NCBI GenBank assembly: GCA_031761405.1
Contig: JASEVX010000003.1
Span: 15,979,167 to 16,043,166 of the forward strand
Reading direction: 5' to 3'
Length of the DNA stretch: 64,000 nucleotides
Origin: Serripes groenlandicus
Lineage: Eukaryota > Mollusca > Bivalvia > Cardiida > Cardiidae
Within the stretch, counting starts at the first letter, position 1. Each line of letters opens with the position of its first letter. The notes beneath the pieces are model-generated. The model did not search any database and was not told where the DNA came from. It saw only the letters and a program-made list of their open reading frames with translations. Below, piece by piece: positions 1-9,242 of the stretch. The position numbers were made by a program, and so were the translations under genes.

Positions 1-262
1 CTGTCAATCCAGGTGTTGTGAGTTGGAACCCAAGCTCGGCCAATATTCTTTCCTAGATTTGTCAAAAGTCACTGTGACAAGTGCATTCATCTTCCACAAA
101 TCGGCTAACAGCCTCTGTGGCAAAGCAGCCAGTTGCTTGAAAAGTCTATTGTGTGGAGTACTAGTGTGAAAAAGCCAGGAAACACATGAGTAGGTGAACT
201 GGTTGCCGTGATATGACTAAAAAAAGTGTTGAAAACGGGGTTAAACTCAAATCAATCAATTG
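1..262 (+). mobile_element. tRNA-headed SINE, left end cut by window edge
   Basis: The window opens inside the tRNA-like head (B box resembling GAGTTGGAACCC) and continues with the body seen in the full copy at 1870-2158: CTGTGGCAAAGCAGCCAGTT, then AGTAGGTGAACTGG, then GTGATATGACTAA and a GGGGTTAAACTCAAATCAATC tail. It lies in the intron or flank upstream of the first visible KCTD10-like exon. Confidence 0.75.
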
Positions 263-758
263 TCTTAAGTGTTGCATCAATTTCGCTGAACAAATGTTGA
301 TTTGAGCTGTTCACCCGATAAAGCCTTTATAGGACATTTCAAGTAAAAAAAAAAGGTTTATGTATATATATTTATCACTTTATATTATATATATATATAA
401 TGAATCCTTTTTTAAGATGTATACAAGACATACGCGAAACATCAAACTTAAACCTGAATAATTTATAATAAAACAGTTAAAAAACAACAATTTGTGTTTT
501 AACGACGTGCCTGCGTGACAGTTCTAACTTAAGGCATGACAGAAAATTGAATCAAAGTAAGCTTTAAACTCCATCGTTTTGTAAATATAATACAAAAGGG
601 TGTACTGCCTGTACTTAACAGATCATTCTGACACTCCTAATAAATCAAAATGTTCTGCTTTTGCCACAATATTTTCATAACTCCCCTGCTGTAATTTGTA
701 AACATGTCAAAATGCGTCTTCAGGTAGGAAAGGGTTAAGAATAGGTGAAATAGACATC

Positions 759-990
759 TTAACCCTCTCCCACATAAAGACGCTTTCTGACGCATCTGCA
801 GCAGACGAATTTTGAAAACTGAGTAGCCAAATAAGAAATTACTCATGATGAGCAATTTCTCAATTATTGCCACAATGTTTTCAACAATAATTATACTTTA
901 TTTTTAAAGATTTTCTATATATTTTTGTCAAGACGGTTTTCAAAGTCGTCTGCTGCTGATTTCTTGTATGTGACCGTTGGAAAGGGTCAA
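759..990 (+). mobile_element. TTAA MITE, 'CCCACATA' subtype (type B)
   Basis: Starts TTAACCCTCTCCCACATAAAGACGC, carries the sub-terminal CTGCAGCAGACGA, the central hairpin (AAATTACTCATGATGAGCAATTT) and ends GGAAAGGGTCAA. Type B differs from type A by CCCACATA/TATGTGGG tips and a different right half. A shorter, deleted relative sits just upstream at about 620-736, ending AGGAAAGGGTTAA. Confidence 0.75.
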
Positions 991-1021
991 ATAGAGTTTT
1001 GTGCTTTAACTTTAAAGATTC

Positions 1022-1256
1022 TTAACCCTTTCCCTCATATAGACGCTTTCTGACGCCTCTGCGGCAGACAGCTTTTTGAAAACATAGTGACAAAAGAAGA
1101 AATTGCACAAAACGTGCAATTTCTCCTTTTGCCACAATGTTTTCCACTTTTTGTCATAGGTTATCCATTCAATTATGGAGATTTTCTATGTTTTGACAAA
1201 ATACGCTCAAAGTCGTCTGCGCAGCTGCAGAATTGTCGTATGAGGGAAAGGGTTAA
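1022..1256 (+). mobile_element. TTAA MITE, type A, full length
   Basis: Reference description for type A. Order: TTAA, tip CCCTTTCCCTCATATAGACG, CTTTCTGACGCCTCTG, sub-terminal GCAGACAGC, a hairpin with ~31-bp arms (GAAAACATAGTGACAAAAG.. pairing with ..CTTTTGCCACAATGTTTTC), then a non-palindromic right half containing GTTATCCATTCAATTA, sub-terminal GTCGTCTGC and tip GAGGGAAAGGG, TTAA. TTAA at both ends with CCC/GGG tips is the signature of piggyBac-class target duplication. There is no coding capacity, so it is non-autonomous. '+' means the GACGC end comes first. Confidence 0.85.
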
Positions 1257-1282
1257 AGTACGTAGCACCTCAAATAGTTTCT

Positions 1283-1512
1283 TTAACCCTTTCTGTCCTA
1301 TAGACGCTTTCTGATGCCTCTGCAGCAGATGGCTATTTGAAAACATAGTGACAAAAGAAGAAATTGCACAAAACGTGCAATTTCTCCTTTTGCCACAATG
1401 TTTTCCACTTTTAGTCATAGGTTATCCATTCAATTATAGAGATTCTCTATTTTTTGACAAAATATGTTCAAAGTCGTCTGCTGCAATATTGTCGTATGAG
1501 GGAAAGGGTTAA
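1283..1512 (+). mobile_element. TTAA MITE, type A, duplicated with its flank
   Basis: Second complete type A copy in the same direction. Its right flank (AAAGTAGCACCTCAAATAG, about 1522-1541) matches the flank after the previous copy (AAAGTACGTAGCACCTCAAA, from 1255), so the pair probably arose by tandem duplication of copy plus flank rather than by two insertions. Confidence 0.85.
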
Positions 1513-1583
1513 AGATTCTTAAAGTAGCACCTCAAATAGAACCATCATTTTAAATTTAATGTAAACATTTCTATATCTCACAG

Positions 1584-1846
1584 GTTGGATTCTTATAGAC
1601 CGCAATGGAAAATATTTTGGAATTATTTTGAACTTTCTTCGTGATGGGACAGTCGCACTGCCAGATAGCCGACGGGAATTACTAGACTTATTACAGGAAG
1701 CAAAGTATTATCTTGTACAAGATTTATCAAAACTAATTGAGGCCACTCTAAAACGGCTCGGCAAAGATGACGTTGAACCGATGTGTCGTATACCACTAGT
1801 AACCTCTAGAAGAGAAGAGCAGAATCTGATAACCACAACTGTTAAG
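1584..1846 (+). CDS. KCTD10: KCTD10-like exon (BTB second half)
   Basis: Acceptor CACAG|GTTGG, donor GTTAAG|GTAATA. The exon enters with two bases completing a Gly codon (GWILIDR...) and leaves in phase 0 after TTVK. It encodes the conserved BTB C-terminal half and the linker [23 protein letters not shown] target duplication starts only 9 bp past the donor. Confidence 0.92.
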
Positions 1847-4800
1847 GTAATACTCTCAACAAGGAAATAGCCGAGCACCGGTAGCTCAGTTGGTAGCGAC
1901 GCAGGCTGTTAATCCAGGGGTTGTGAGTTCGAATCCCGGCTCGGCCAACTTTCTTTCCGACGATTGACAAAAGTCATTGCGACATGCGTCATTCGTCTTC
2001 CACCAATGGGCTAAGTCTATGTGGAAAAGCAGCCAGTTGCTTTGGAAGATTGTTGTGTGGAGTACTGGTGTGAGAAAACCAGGAAACACATGAGTAGGTG
2101 AACTGGCCACCGTGATATGACTAAGAAATTGTTAAAAACGGCATTAAACCCCAATCAATCAACAAGGAAATAAATAGTCGGAGGCCTAGATATGAGGGAG
2201 TGAACAGGTCTATTCCCTACAATATTTCTCCTATTACTCAATCGAATCCTATGTTGTTGGTACTCAAAAGAATCATATCACTCAGACGATTCTTTTGAGT
2301 ACCCACAACATAGAGTTTGAATGTCAAATAAGGATTTTAGAACATGGAATATTCCCCTTATCAGTTATCTAGAGCTCTGAATAGTCAGTGATGGTCTGTC
2401 AACTCATATAATTTATTTTTTTTCGAGTTATTAGATTTGAAACATAGATTATATAGTGTTTACGTAATAGACAATCATGCTGGGTCATTTAAATTAATAC
2501 TTTATTTGATAAACCATTTTATGAGTCGTCTGATTTGAAACATAGATTATAAAATGGTAATAGTTGGTGATGTTAGGTCATTTATTGTTTTACTCCATAA
2601 ACCATTTTTTAGAGTGATTTGAAAGACGTAATTTAAACATGAAATTTTGGAAGAACAATTTTTATATGAAGATAGTTAAATCTTAATTAACCCTTTCCCA
2701 CATACAACAAATTATAGAAGACGACTTTGAAAACATCTTTGCAAAATCTTTGCATTTTTCCCGTATTACTCAACCAAATCCTATGTTGTGGGTACTCAAA
2801 ATAATCATCTCACTGAGACGATTCTTTTGAGAACCCACAACATAGGGTTTGCAGGTCTTGTCAGTATTTAATATCTAGAGCTCTGTACTCTTTATTATTC
2901 TTTATTTCAGCCTGTGATTAAATTGATCTGTAACCGGCATAACAACAAGTATTCATATACTGCGTAAGTATCTTTTATAGAAACTTCTAATTGGAACCTT
3001 TGTCACTTACAGCAAATTTGCAGCAGATGCATCTATGGCATTTAACCCTTTCCGATAACAGAAACTTTCATGATGAGCAATTTCACCTCTGGCCACAATG
3101 TTTTCAACTTTATTTAACAATTAAGATATCTTTTATGGAGATTTTTCAGGTTTTTGTCACTGTTTTTAAGTCGTCTGCTGCAGATTTGTTGTATATGGGA
3201 AAGGGTTAAAAGCTGTCTGCTGCCTTATGTGTCAAAATATGTACTAGTTATACATGTAGGGTGACTTCCAAATTGAACAGGTATAAAAAATAAATAAGAC
3301 TGAAAATGTGAAGATTGAGAAAGGAAAAAAAAGAAAAAGAGAACCTTCATGATGTAACCCTTTCCCACATAAAGACGCTTTTAATGCCTCTGCAGCAGAC
3401 AACTTTTGAAAACTACTTGAGCAGTTTCTCCTTTAGCCTAAATGTTTTCAAAAGTTGTCGTCTGCAGAGGTGTTAACCCTCCCCTCATATAGACGCTTTC
3501 TGACGCCTCTGCAGCAGACAGCTTTTTGAAAACATAGTGACAAAAGAAGAAATTGCACAAAACGTGCAATTTCTCCTTTTGCCACAATGTTTTCCACTTT
3601 TTGTCATAGGTTATCCATTCAATTAGGGAGATTTTCAATGTTTTGACAAAATACGTTTAAAGTCAACTACTGCAGAATTGTCATATGAGGGAAAGGGTTA
3701 AATAGCATTAGTATGTAGGAAAGCGTTTAATAGTGCAATTTCCTTTTATGTTGTACTAATTGATTTGTTCTTTTATCACAGTGTTACCATAACTAGTCTT
3801 CTGTAAAGGAATTTTATAGGAATTTACTAGAAAAAATGTTAACCCTTTCCCTCATACGACAATTCTGCAGCAGACAACTTTGAACATATTTTGTCAAAAA
3901 CTAGAAAACCTCTATAATTGAATGGTTAACCTATGACAAAGAGTGCAAAACATTGTGGCAAAAGGAGAAATTGCATGTTTTGTGCAATTTCTTCTTTTGT
4001 CACTATGTTTTCAAAAGGCTGTCTGCTGCAGAGGTGTCAGAAAGCGTTTATATGAGGAAAAGGGTTAATTTTTCAATGAATTTTTCTCTTTGTACTTCCA
4101 AATATGTAAATGTTATGGTTGTTTGTGAATGTTATAGTAGTTTGTGCACTTTTCTCATTTTTCAGAAATTCAGACAACAACTTTTTACAGAATTTAGAAT
4201 TATTTGACAAATTAGCGTTGCGATTTAGTGGGAGAGTGTTGTTCCTGAAAGACGTATTAGACAGTAGTGAGATTTGTTGCTGGTCATTTTATGGACATAA
4301 TCAGAAAATAGCAGAAGTTTGCTGTACTTCCATTGTGTACGGTGAGCAGAAAAAACATACCAAGGTAAGTCAAATCAGAGACCTAGATAACATGCAAGAA
4401 ATCTGCAGCGATAGTGATAGACGCCCGCTTCATGTGCTGGAAGTCGCTGGTTCAATCCCCTGTTGGATCATACTGAAGACTTTAAAAATGGAAGTAATAG
4501 ATGCACTCCTTGGCATTTATGGTTATGACTGACTAGCTGGTGTCAGGATAAGTAGACCAGTAGTACTGGTAACTGTCTCAGGAAACGCCGTGATATAAGT
4601 AACTGAAGAATTGTATAAATTAGTGTAAAACACCAAACAATCAATCAATGTTTTAAGAGTTGTCTGCTGCAGATTTGTAGTCTTTGGCCTGGCTTACTTT
4701 GTGCTATTATTATCCTTTTCCACATTATAAATCAATCTACAGCAGACAACTTTGAGAACTTACCGGAAGTCATAGGCAAAAAAAATAAAAATTGAACATT

Positions 4801-5417
4801 TCTTAAAGTGAGCATATTGAAAAGACCTGAAAAGATTGTGTACTGGAGTTTTGCATCTGCAGTGTGGTAAAGGATTTTTTGACAGATTAAATAACAAAAA
4901 AAAATCATTATTACTGTATAAACTTAATCTTTTCATCTTAACCCTAACCCACATACAAACGATTTGCAAGAGACAACCTTGAAAACATTTGGACACAAAT
5001 ATGGGAAATCTCCACAAATGAAAGTTCAATTATCGATTAGAGTTGAAAATATTGTGGCAAAATGAGAAACTGCACATCATGAGCAATTTCTCCTGTTTCC
5101 ACAATGTTTTCAAATGTCATTTTTTTTCAGATTGGCCAAAATACACGTTTATGAGGGAAAAGGGTTTGGTTGGTTTAATTATGTCAGAGATTTAACCAAT
5201 GTACACATTTCAGATTGAATTCCCTGAGGCAAAGATATATGAAGAGGCCCTGAATTGCTTGTTGTATGAAAATCGTCATGCCAGGCCCGATGCAGAGCTG
5301 ATCCAGTTGACAAGAGGGTTTGGGCCCCAGGCTGGAGCCACAGGGGGGTACCAGAGTGATGAAGAAATCGAAGAAATGTTGGACAGGAGGGTTCGAACAA
5401 CCAACACTCGGAAATGA
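1584..5417 (+). CDS. KCTD10: KCTD10/KCTD13/TNFAIP1-type BTB protein (BACURD), 3' four coding exons
   Basis: Coding exons 1584-1846, 2911-2963, 4166-4364 and 5214-5417 splice in frame to about 238 residues and a TGA. By family knowledge these proteins form BTB oligomers that act as substrate adaptors of CUL3-RBX1 ubiquitin ligase (RhoA and related targets) and were also described as PCNA/polymerase-delta-interacting proteins. Seen in the sequence: the BTB second half ([20 protein letters not shown], then [19 protein letters not shown]), the join [19 protein letters not shown], the core [18 protein letters not shown] and [20 protein letters not shown], and the C-terminal [19 protein letters not shown]. 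Vertebrate relatives have about 313 residues, so roughly 75-80 N-terminal residues, including the start codon and BTB beginning, lie left of the window. Vertebrate paralogues cannot be told apart here; a mollusc may have only one gene. Introns hold SINEs and MITEs. Confidence 0.93.
1870..2158 (+). mobile_element. Full-length tRNA-derived SINE with 14-bp target duplication
   Basis: The head has a perfectly pairing acceptor stem (GCCGAGC 1870-1876 / GCTCGGC 1939-1945), an A box (TAGCTCAGTTGG) and a B box (AGTTCGAATCC); the anticodon region reads GTTAA. The body ends CGGCATTAAACCCCAATCAA. The target duplication TCAACAAGGAAATA is present at 1856-1869 and 2159-2172. The design suggests a molluscan SINE superfamily such as V/RUDI or MESC; I cannot assign the domain without a library. 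It lies 23 bp inside the KCTD10-like intron. Confidence 0.9.
2179..2379 (+). mobile_element. Hairpin MITE, CAGAG-type TIR, 6-bp target duplication AATAGT
   Basis: Left end CGGAGGCCTAGATATGAGGG, right end CTTATC..TATCTAGAGCTCTG. AATAGT lies on both sides (2173-2178 and 2380-2385). The centre is a long hairpin, CCTATGTTGT(T/G)GGTACTC..AGAATC.., pairing with GATTCTTTTGAGTACCCACA. There is no ORF. The CAG-rGag tip and short duplication fit a hAT-related non-autonomous element; the superfamily is inferred. Confidence 0.75.
2691..2745 (+). mobile_element. Type B MITE, left fragment
   Basis: TTAACCCTTTCCCACATACAACAAAT then AGACGACTTTGAAAACATC; the rest is replaced by the hairpin MITE that follows. 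Confidence 0.55.
2746..2885 (+). mobile_element. Hairpin MITE (CAGAG family), 5'-truncated
   Basis: Carries the family hairpin (CCTATGTTGTGGGTACTCAA .. TTTTGAGAACCCACAACATA) and the right terminus TATCTAGAGCTCTG. It ends only 25 bp before the next KCTD10-like exon, so the polypyrimidine tract immediately follows the element. The left inverted repeat is missing. Confidence 0.7.
2911..2963 (+). CDS. KCTD10: KCTD10-like exon (53 nt)
   Basis: Acceptor TATTTCAG|CCTGTG, donor TACTGC|GTAAGT. It enters in phase 0 and leaves after two bases of a codon, encoding [17 protein letters not shown] plus GC of an Ala codon. It is too short to be found as an ORF but matches the invariant family segment. Confidence 0.92.
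3042..3209 (+). mobile_element. Type B MITE, internally deleted
   Basis: TTAACCCTTTCCGATAACAG.. to ..GTATATGGGAAAGGGTTAA, 168 bp. The left hairpin arm is mostly lost; the right arm (ATGAGCAATTTCACCTC..) and the sub-terminal CGTCTGCTGCAGATTTGTTG remain. Confidence 0.7.
3354..3472 (+). mobile_element. Type B MITE, short derivative
   Basis: Begins GTAACCCTTTCCCACATAAAGACGC with CTGCAGCAGACAAC and ends in GTTGTCGTCTGCAGAGGTG, directly against the next copy. The middle is deleted. Confidence 0.6.
3473..3701 (+). mobile_element. TTAA MITE, type A
   Basis: TTAACCCTCCCCTCATATAG to TATGAGGGAAAGGGTTAA, 229 bp. The hairpin apex reads TTGCACAAAACGTGCAA, the 'GCAC/GTGC' stem variant. Confidence 0.85.
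3839..4068 (-). mobile_element. TTAA MITE, type A
   Basis: Opposite orientation (GACAATTCTGCAGCAGAC first). The apex TTGCATGTTTTGTGCAA has one unpaired or wobble position between the two stem variants. It lies about 100 bp before the next KCTD10-like exon. Confidence 0.85.
4166..4364 (+). CDS. KCTD10: KCTD10-like exon (core domain)
   Basis: Acceptor TTTTTCAG|AAATTC, donor ACCAAG|GTAAGT. One base completes Ala, followed by 66 codons including [18 protein letters not shown] and [18 protein letters not shown], the most conserved part of the family outside BTB. The reading frame also runs on both sides of the exon, but the splice sites and family alignment place the ends. Confidence 0.93.
4400..4649 (+). 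mobile_element. tRNA-related SINE, second family
   Basis: The head is degenerate (B box CTGGTTCAATCCCC near 4450). The body has GGTGTCAGGATAAGTAGACC, AGTAGTACTGGTAACTGTCT and the tail TAAAACACCAAACAATCAAT. The same body occurs at 10985-11195 and, reversed, at 20797-20976. It sits 36 bp downstream of an exon donor. Confidence 0.7.
4938..5168 (+). mobile_element. Type B MITE, complete
   Basis: TTAACCCTAACCCACATACA to CGTTTATGAGGGAAAAGGGT. The hairpin is GAAAATATTGTGGCAAAATG.. with ..CATCATGAGCAATTTCTCCT. It lies in the last KCTD10-like intron, ending about 45 bp before the final exon. A small fragment with CTACAGCAGACAACTTTGAG sits at about 4718-4760. Confidence 0.7.
5214..5417 (+). CDS. KCTD10: KCTD10-like terminal coding exon
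   Basis: Acceptor CACATTTCAG|ATTGAA; 67 codons then TGA at 5415-5417. It starts with [19 protein letters not shown] (vertebrate VEFPEARIYEETLN..) and ends in a divergent acidic/basic tail, [20 protein letters not shown]. No clear AATAAA is visible in the next 80 bp, so the polyadenylation site is not called. Confidence 0.93.
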   Translation: MEFPEAKIYEEALNCLLYENRHARPDAELIQLTRGFGPQAGATGGYQSDEEIEEMLDRRVRTTNTRK

Positions 5418-5499
5418 TATTTAAGAAATGATAGAAACACTTGCAGATAGAAAATGAACTCAATGCAATGTCAGAAACTAAACAAATCATAATCATTCT

Positions 5500-5669
5500 T
5501 CAACCCTTTACCACAGACAATAAGTCTGCAGTAGATGACGTTGAAAACATAATAAGGCAACATTGAAACATTTAGTTGAAAATGGTTTGGCAAACGGAGA
5601 GATTTTTCACCCACACTCGTCTCCTGCAGATTCATCAAAATGTATGTGGAAAAGGGTTATGGAATCTGA
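5500..5669 (+). mobile_element. Type B MITE, deleted
   Basis: CAACCCTTTACCACAGACAA.. with GTCTGCAGTAGATGACG and right end CTCCTGCAGATTCATCAAAA..GTGGAAAAGGGTTA. Its right tip is expanded into the tandem array that follows. Confidence 0.6.
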
Positions 5670-5868
5670 AATATTCAGATTCATCAAAATGCATGTGGAA
5701 AAGGGTTACGGAATCTGAAATATTCAGATACATCAAAATGCATGTGGAAAAGGGTAATGGAATCTGAAAAATCCGATTCATCAAAATGCATGTGGAAAAG
5801 GGTTACGGAATCTGAAATATTCAGATACATGAAAATGCATGTGGAAAAGGGTTACAGAATCTGAAAAA
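5631..5868 (+). repeat. 49-bp minisatellite made from the right tip of a MITE
   Basis: CATCAAAATG starts near 5633, 5682, 5731, 5779 and 5828, a period of 48-49 bp over about five units. Each unit holds CATGTGGAAAAGGGTTA (the MITE terminus) plus GGAATCTGAAATATTCAGAT, itself a small palindrome. Confidence 0.85.
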
Positions 5869-5986
5869 TTTAGATAGTTTGTTACTTTCTTTTACCCATT
5901 TAAGCCAGTTTAGGTTTATTCAAATTTACAACATCTAATGAAATGAAGGTTAATGGAAATGTGACATCCCTGTTTAGGTACCATAT

Positions 5987-6038
5987 CAAACCTTTCCTAC
6001 TTGCAGACACATGTTGATACACCTGAAGCAGATGACTT
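5987..6038 (+). mobile_element. Type B MITE, left part (split by the 6039-7799 element)
   Basis: CCTTTCCTACTTGCAGACAC.. to CTGAAGCAGATGACTT. The copy resumes at 7805 with TTGAAACCGTCGGCAAAAGG, so joining GACTT to TTGAAA restores the usual MITE order. Confidence 0.8.
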
Positions 6039-7799
6039 CAGGGCTGTACAAATCCCATAGCCCGACGTCCGGGACAAGTCATAAATCGCATCGGGCAAGT
6101 CGCTAATTGCAACATCTCAGTCCCGGACAAGTGGCATTTTCCAAAAATCCACGTCCCATTATATCAACCCATTTACGTAACAGTGAATGTAAATTCCTGT
6201 GTCTGGTAGCCCGGCTTAATTACTATCACACATGTCTGTCATGTATAAATTTGACTGTGTATGTTGCATGTGAAAAACCACTCGCGCGTGACCATAACAA
6301 ATCAATAACAGTAGGCGGAGTTAACCACCTGTCAGATCGAGTGATTTCAGCCAACCGAATCGCGTCAGTAATAGTCGATTAACGTGATATATATGTATCC
6401 AATAAGGCTGTCCAATCATAAGTGACAATTGTTCCTTGGGGCTGGGTTATTTCATGAAAGCTAGGGAATTACCTATGGATCGGTCTCATTAAAATATTCC
6501 CGTAAATGTATTTTGATCCATATTTCTACTTTCGGTATGCGATGTTTGCAAACTGGTGCAAACCGGTTCAGAAAGACTTGGAAGAAATTTTCGCCATGCA
6601 GAAGTAAATAAAATAAATTAGATACAAATTAAAGACAATACGACGACTGCTAAAAATTATCTTGCCGTTTATCAATTTGAAATACCTTCAGATCGACATA
6701 ATATTCGTAATATCAGGGACACAAAGAAAATTGTTTGGAATGAAATATATATAAAATGATTCCCCCCGAGTATGATAATTGCCCAATCACGGCTTTGTTT
6801 ACCAAAATTAATTAATAGCATAAACGGCGGGAAAAAAATCATATGACTTAATAGTTGCGATTTCATTGGATGAAATGAGAAATTGGGTGAATGACATTCG
6901 CGACCTGACGACCCCGATGTTTACATTCAACGCTGTTTACCGATTTCTAATTCTCAAAGTAGGGAACCATGATTAACATTGCGCAATCATCAAAATGGCG
7001 GCTATGTTGCGAATAATACCGCAACACCAATCTGACTATTTAAAGTACACCGATCTGACTAAATGTAAATGCGTAGCGTTAATAGGAGATGATTTTAATG
7101 AGATTGACCGCAACACATGAAACAAATTTAACGTTTTGTTGTCTTTCATTTTTTTTGACAATATTTTTTGATTTAATAAACTACATTGAACCTGATAAAT
7201 TTGACTTTCGGTTAATAAAATTGAATTTTTTCAATATGTCTCTTTGTAAAACTGACCCTCGTATAGAACACTGCCCTGTTTCGGTGAGGGACCTAAATCG
7301 GTGACCTTATTATTTTGTTATCTTCAATTTGAAAAGTGCTATTGCATCATTTGACTATGTTGTCTCAAGTTTAACATTTCTGTCAATAGCTTTTGAATCT
7401 TTTGTAAATATTGATAAAATACATACATTTTATGCAGAATATTTCAAATAACCCAGTGAAAAATAATCTCTTTTCCAAATTTCATTTTTTTTTTTTAACT
7501 GAATGCTGCACTACAGGTCTTTTGCAATAATGTTATTTGAATTGGTCACTACCCTTAAATCATGTTCATTGTGTGCTCTTAATGTTATCTTTGTACAGAA
7601 CTAGAAAAAAAACCCACTAAAAAACAATTAAAACACTCAAGAAACCGCGATCCGGGCTACCACACAATTCTTAAATTTGTCGCATGTTAAACTTGGTGTG
7701 CAGAACAGTGGGACAAGTGAGAATCTTAGCAGGACAAGTGGCATTCTGAAAGTCACTTGTCCTGGACAAGTGGCTGAATTTTTTTTTTGTACAGCCCTG
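6039..7799. mobile_element. Non-autonomous DNA transposon, hAT5-like, 1.76 kb
   Basis: Terminal inverted repeats of 14 bp, CAGGGCTGTACAAA .. TTTGTACAGCCCTG, flanked by the 5-bp duplication GACTT (6034-6038 and 7800-7804). GGACAAGT-like motifs cluster just inside both ends (for example 6071-6078, 6123-6130, 7711-7718, 7731-7738, 7754-7761), as expected for transposase-binding repeats. No transposase-like reading frame is visible; the longest frames have no recognisable domain. CAGGG tips suggest hAT, and 5-bp duplications are known for the hAT5 group; the assignment is an inference. Confidence 0.75.
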
Positions 7800-7804
7800 G
7801 ACTT

Positions 7805-7953
7805 TTGAAACCGTCGGCAAAAGGGGAAATTGCTCTTTATTACCAATTTCTCCATTTGTCACCTTATTTTTAAATCTAATTAAAAAAAACAACTTTGCCT
7901 AGACATTTCAAATGTCGTCTGTTGCAGATCTGTTGTATTTGGGAAAGGTTTAA
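7805..7953 (+). mobile_element. Type B MITE, right part of the split copy
   Basis: TTGAAACCGTCGGCAAAAGG, hairpin remnant GAAATTGCTCTTTATTACCA, then AATGTCGTCTGTTGCAGATC and tip TTTGGGAAAGGTTTAA. Confidence 0.75.
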
Positions 7954-8189
7954 TATGTTGCCTAAACAGGTTAGATTAGAATGAAACAATTGGGACTTGA
8001 CTGATCATACAATTCATTTGATTATTTTCAATTGTTTTGTACGAAGTCCAAGGTAAAAGACTGGCAGATATTGCACATGCTTTGCTTTTCTTTTTATTTG
8101 ATTTTAATCGACATTTTTGTTATGAATAAGTTTTACTTGCTGTGTAAACAACTTTCAAGTTTTCTTCATTGGCTCATTTAGTAGTAAAT

Positions 8190-8460
8190 ATTAACCCCTT
8201 CCCTCATTTGAAACTATGGGTATATTTTTAATTTGGAGTCAAAAGAAGTGTGTGAAAAAGAGAAATTACTTGTTTTGAGCAATTTCTCAATTTCCAACAA
8301 TGATTTCAAAAGTTGTTTGCAGCAGTGATGTTGAAATTCGTTAAATTGAGAGAAAAAGTCAATTGCAGAGTCACTTAAATTTAGAAACATTGTCCCTATT
8401 TTGCAACAATGTTTTTAAAGTCGTTTATTGCAGAATTGTTGTATAATGGAAAGTGATAAA
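8190..8460 (+). mobile_element. Degenerate TTAA MITE(s)
   Basis: TTAACCCCTTCCCTCATTTG at the left, a hairpin GAGAAATTACTTGTTTTGAG with GCAATTTCTCAATTTCC, and right-end motif AAAGTCGTTTATTGCAGAAT with TATAATGGAAAGTGATAA. It looks old or composite. Confidence 0.5.
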
Positions 8461-8506
8461 CATTAAGATATGTGAAACTTCCATGCTGTATTGTCCAGGA
8501 TTCTAC

Positions 8507-9241
8507 TTTTTAGCTCACCTGATCACCCACTGTCTGTCTGTCTGTCTGTTCACATTTTCCTTAAAACGACTTCTCCTCCTAAACCAATGAACCGAAGTCA
8601 AAATAATTTCACAGGAATGTTCATTAGGTGGTCCTCTTTCAAAGTTGTTCAAAAAAAATAATTTTATGGAGAGCTTTTGGTACTCTGCATCAGAAAGAGT
8701 GAAATGTGCCAAAATTATAAAAAATCTTCTTGTCCAAAAGTACAAACCTGATTTTAAAATTATTTTGCACAAATGTTCCTTGGGTGACCTTTTACCAAGA
8801 TTGTTCAAATGATTACAATATGTTAGAAAACATGGCCGCCAGGGTTGGATCTTGTTTTCCTTATATGAGTAATCCTAAATTTAAAAAATATTCTTGTGCA
8901 AAAGTATATGCCTGATTTGACAATAATTCGGCACAAATGTTCTTTTGATGACCCTCTATGATGATTTTCTAACTCTTCTGATCTCTTGAAAAGTATGGCC
9001 GCAAGGTCCTCGGGCTTGTTTTCCTTATACATTGTATGTATATAAAGTGATACCTTTTAAAAGGTTCTTGATCAAAAGTATTAGTCTGATTTGAAAATAA
9101 TTTGGCACACATGTTCAATGAGTGACCTTCTACAGAGATTGTTCAAATTATTCTGATCTGTTGATAAACATGGACACCAGGGGGCAGGGCTCATTTTGCT
9201 TATATGTACAGAGTAAAAACTTTGAAAACTACTAAAGTTCT
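8507..9241 (-). mobile_element. AACAAGAGGG-family element, reverse orientation
   Basis: Begins TTTTTAGCTCACCTGATCAC and contains the diagnostic phrases reversed: CACAGGAATGTTCATTAGGT, TTTGCACAAATGTTCCTTGG and ATGGCCGCCAGG. The far end (GGGCCATGATGGCCC hairpin) is missing. A short TCTG repeat lies at 8528-8550. Confidence 0.75.
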
Positions 9242-9242
9242 A

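Noticed and set aside
1087..1418. Frames around 75-105 codons with [19 protein letters not shown] repeats here and at many other places
   Set aside because: They are translations of the TTAA MITE hairpin; the same peptide-like strings recur wherever a copy occurs.
620..1580. The missing first exon of the KCTD10-like gene
   Set aside because: I looked for the BTB N-terminal motif (YVKLNVGG-like) in 1-1583 and found only SINE and MITE sequence.
1870..1947. A genuine tRNA-Asn gene
   Set aside because: The tRNA-like part is followed by a SINE body and flanked by a 14-bp target duplication; the anticodon stem pairs poorly.
4110..4532. A 140-codon frame as a stand-alone gene
   Set aside because: Only 4166-4364 is the KCTD10-like exon; the parts before and after are intron, outside clear AG and GT splice sites.
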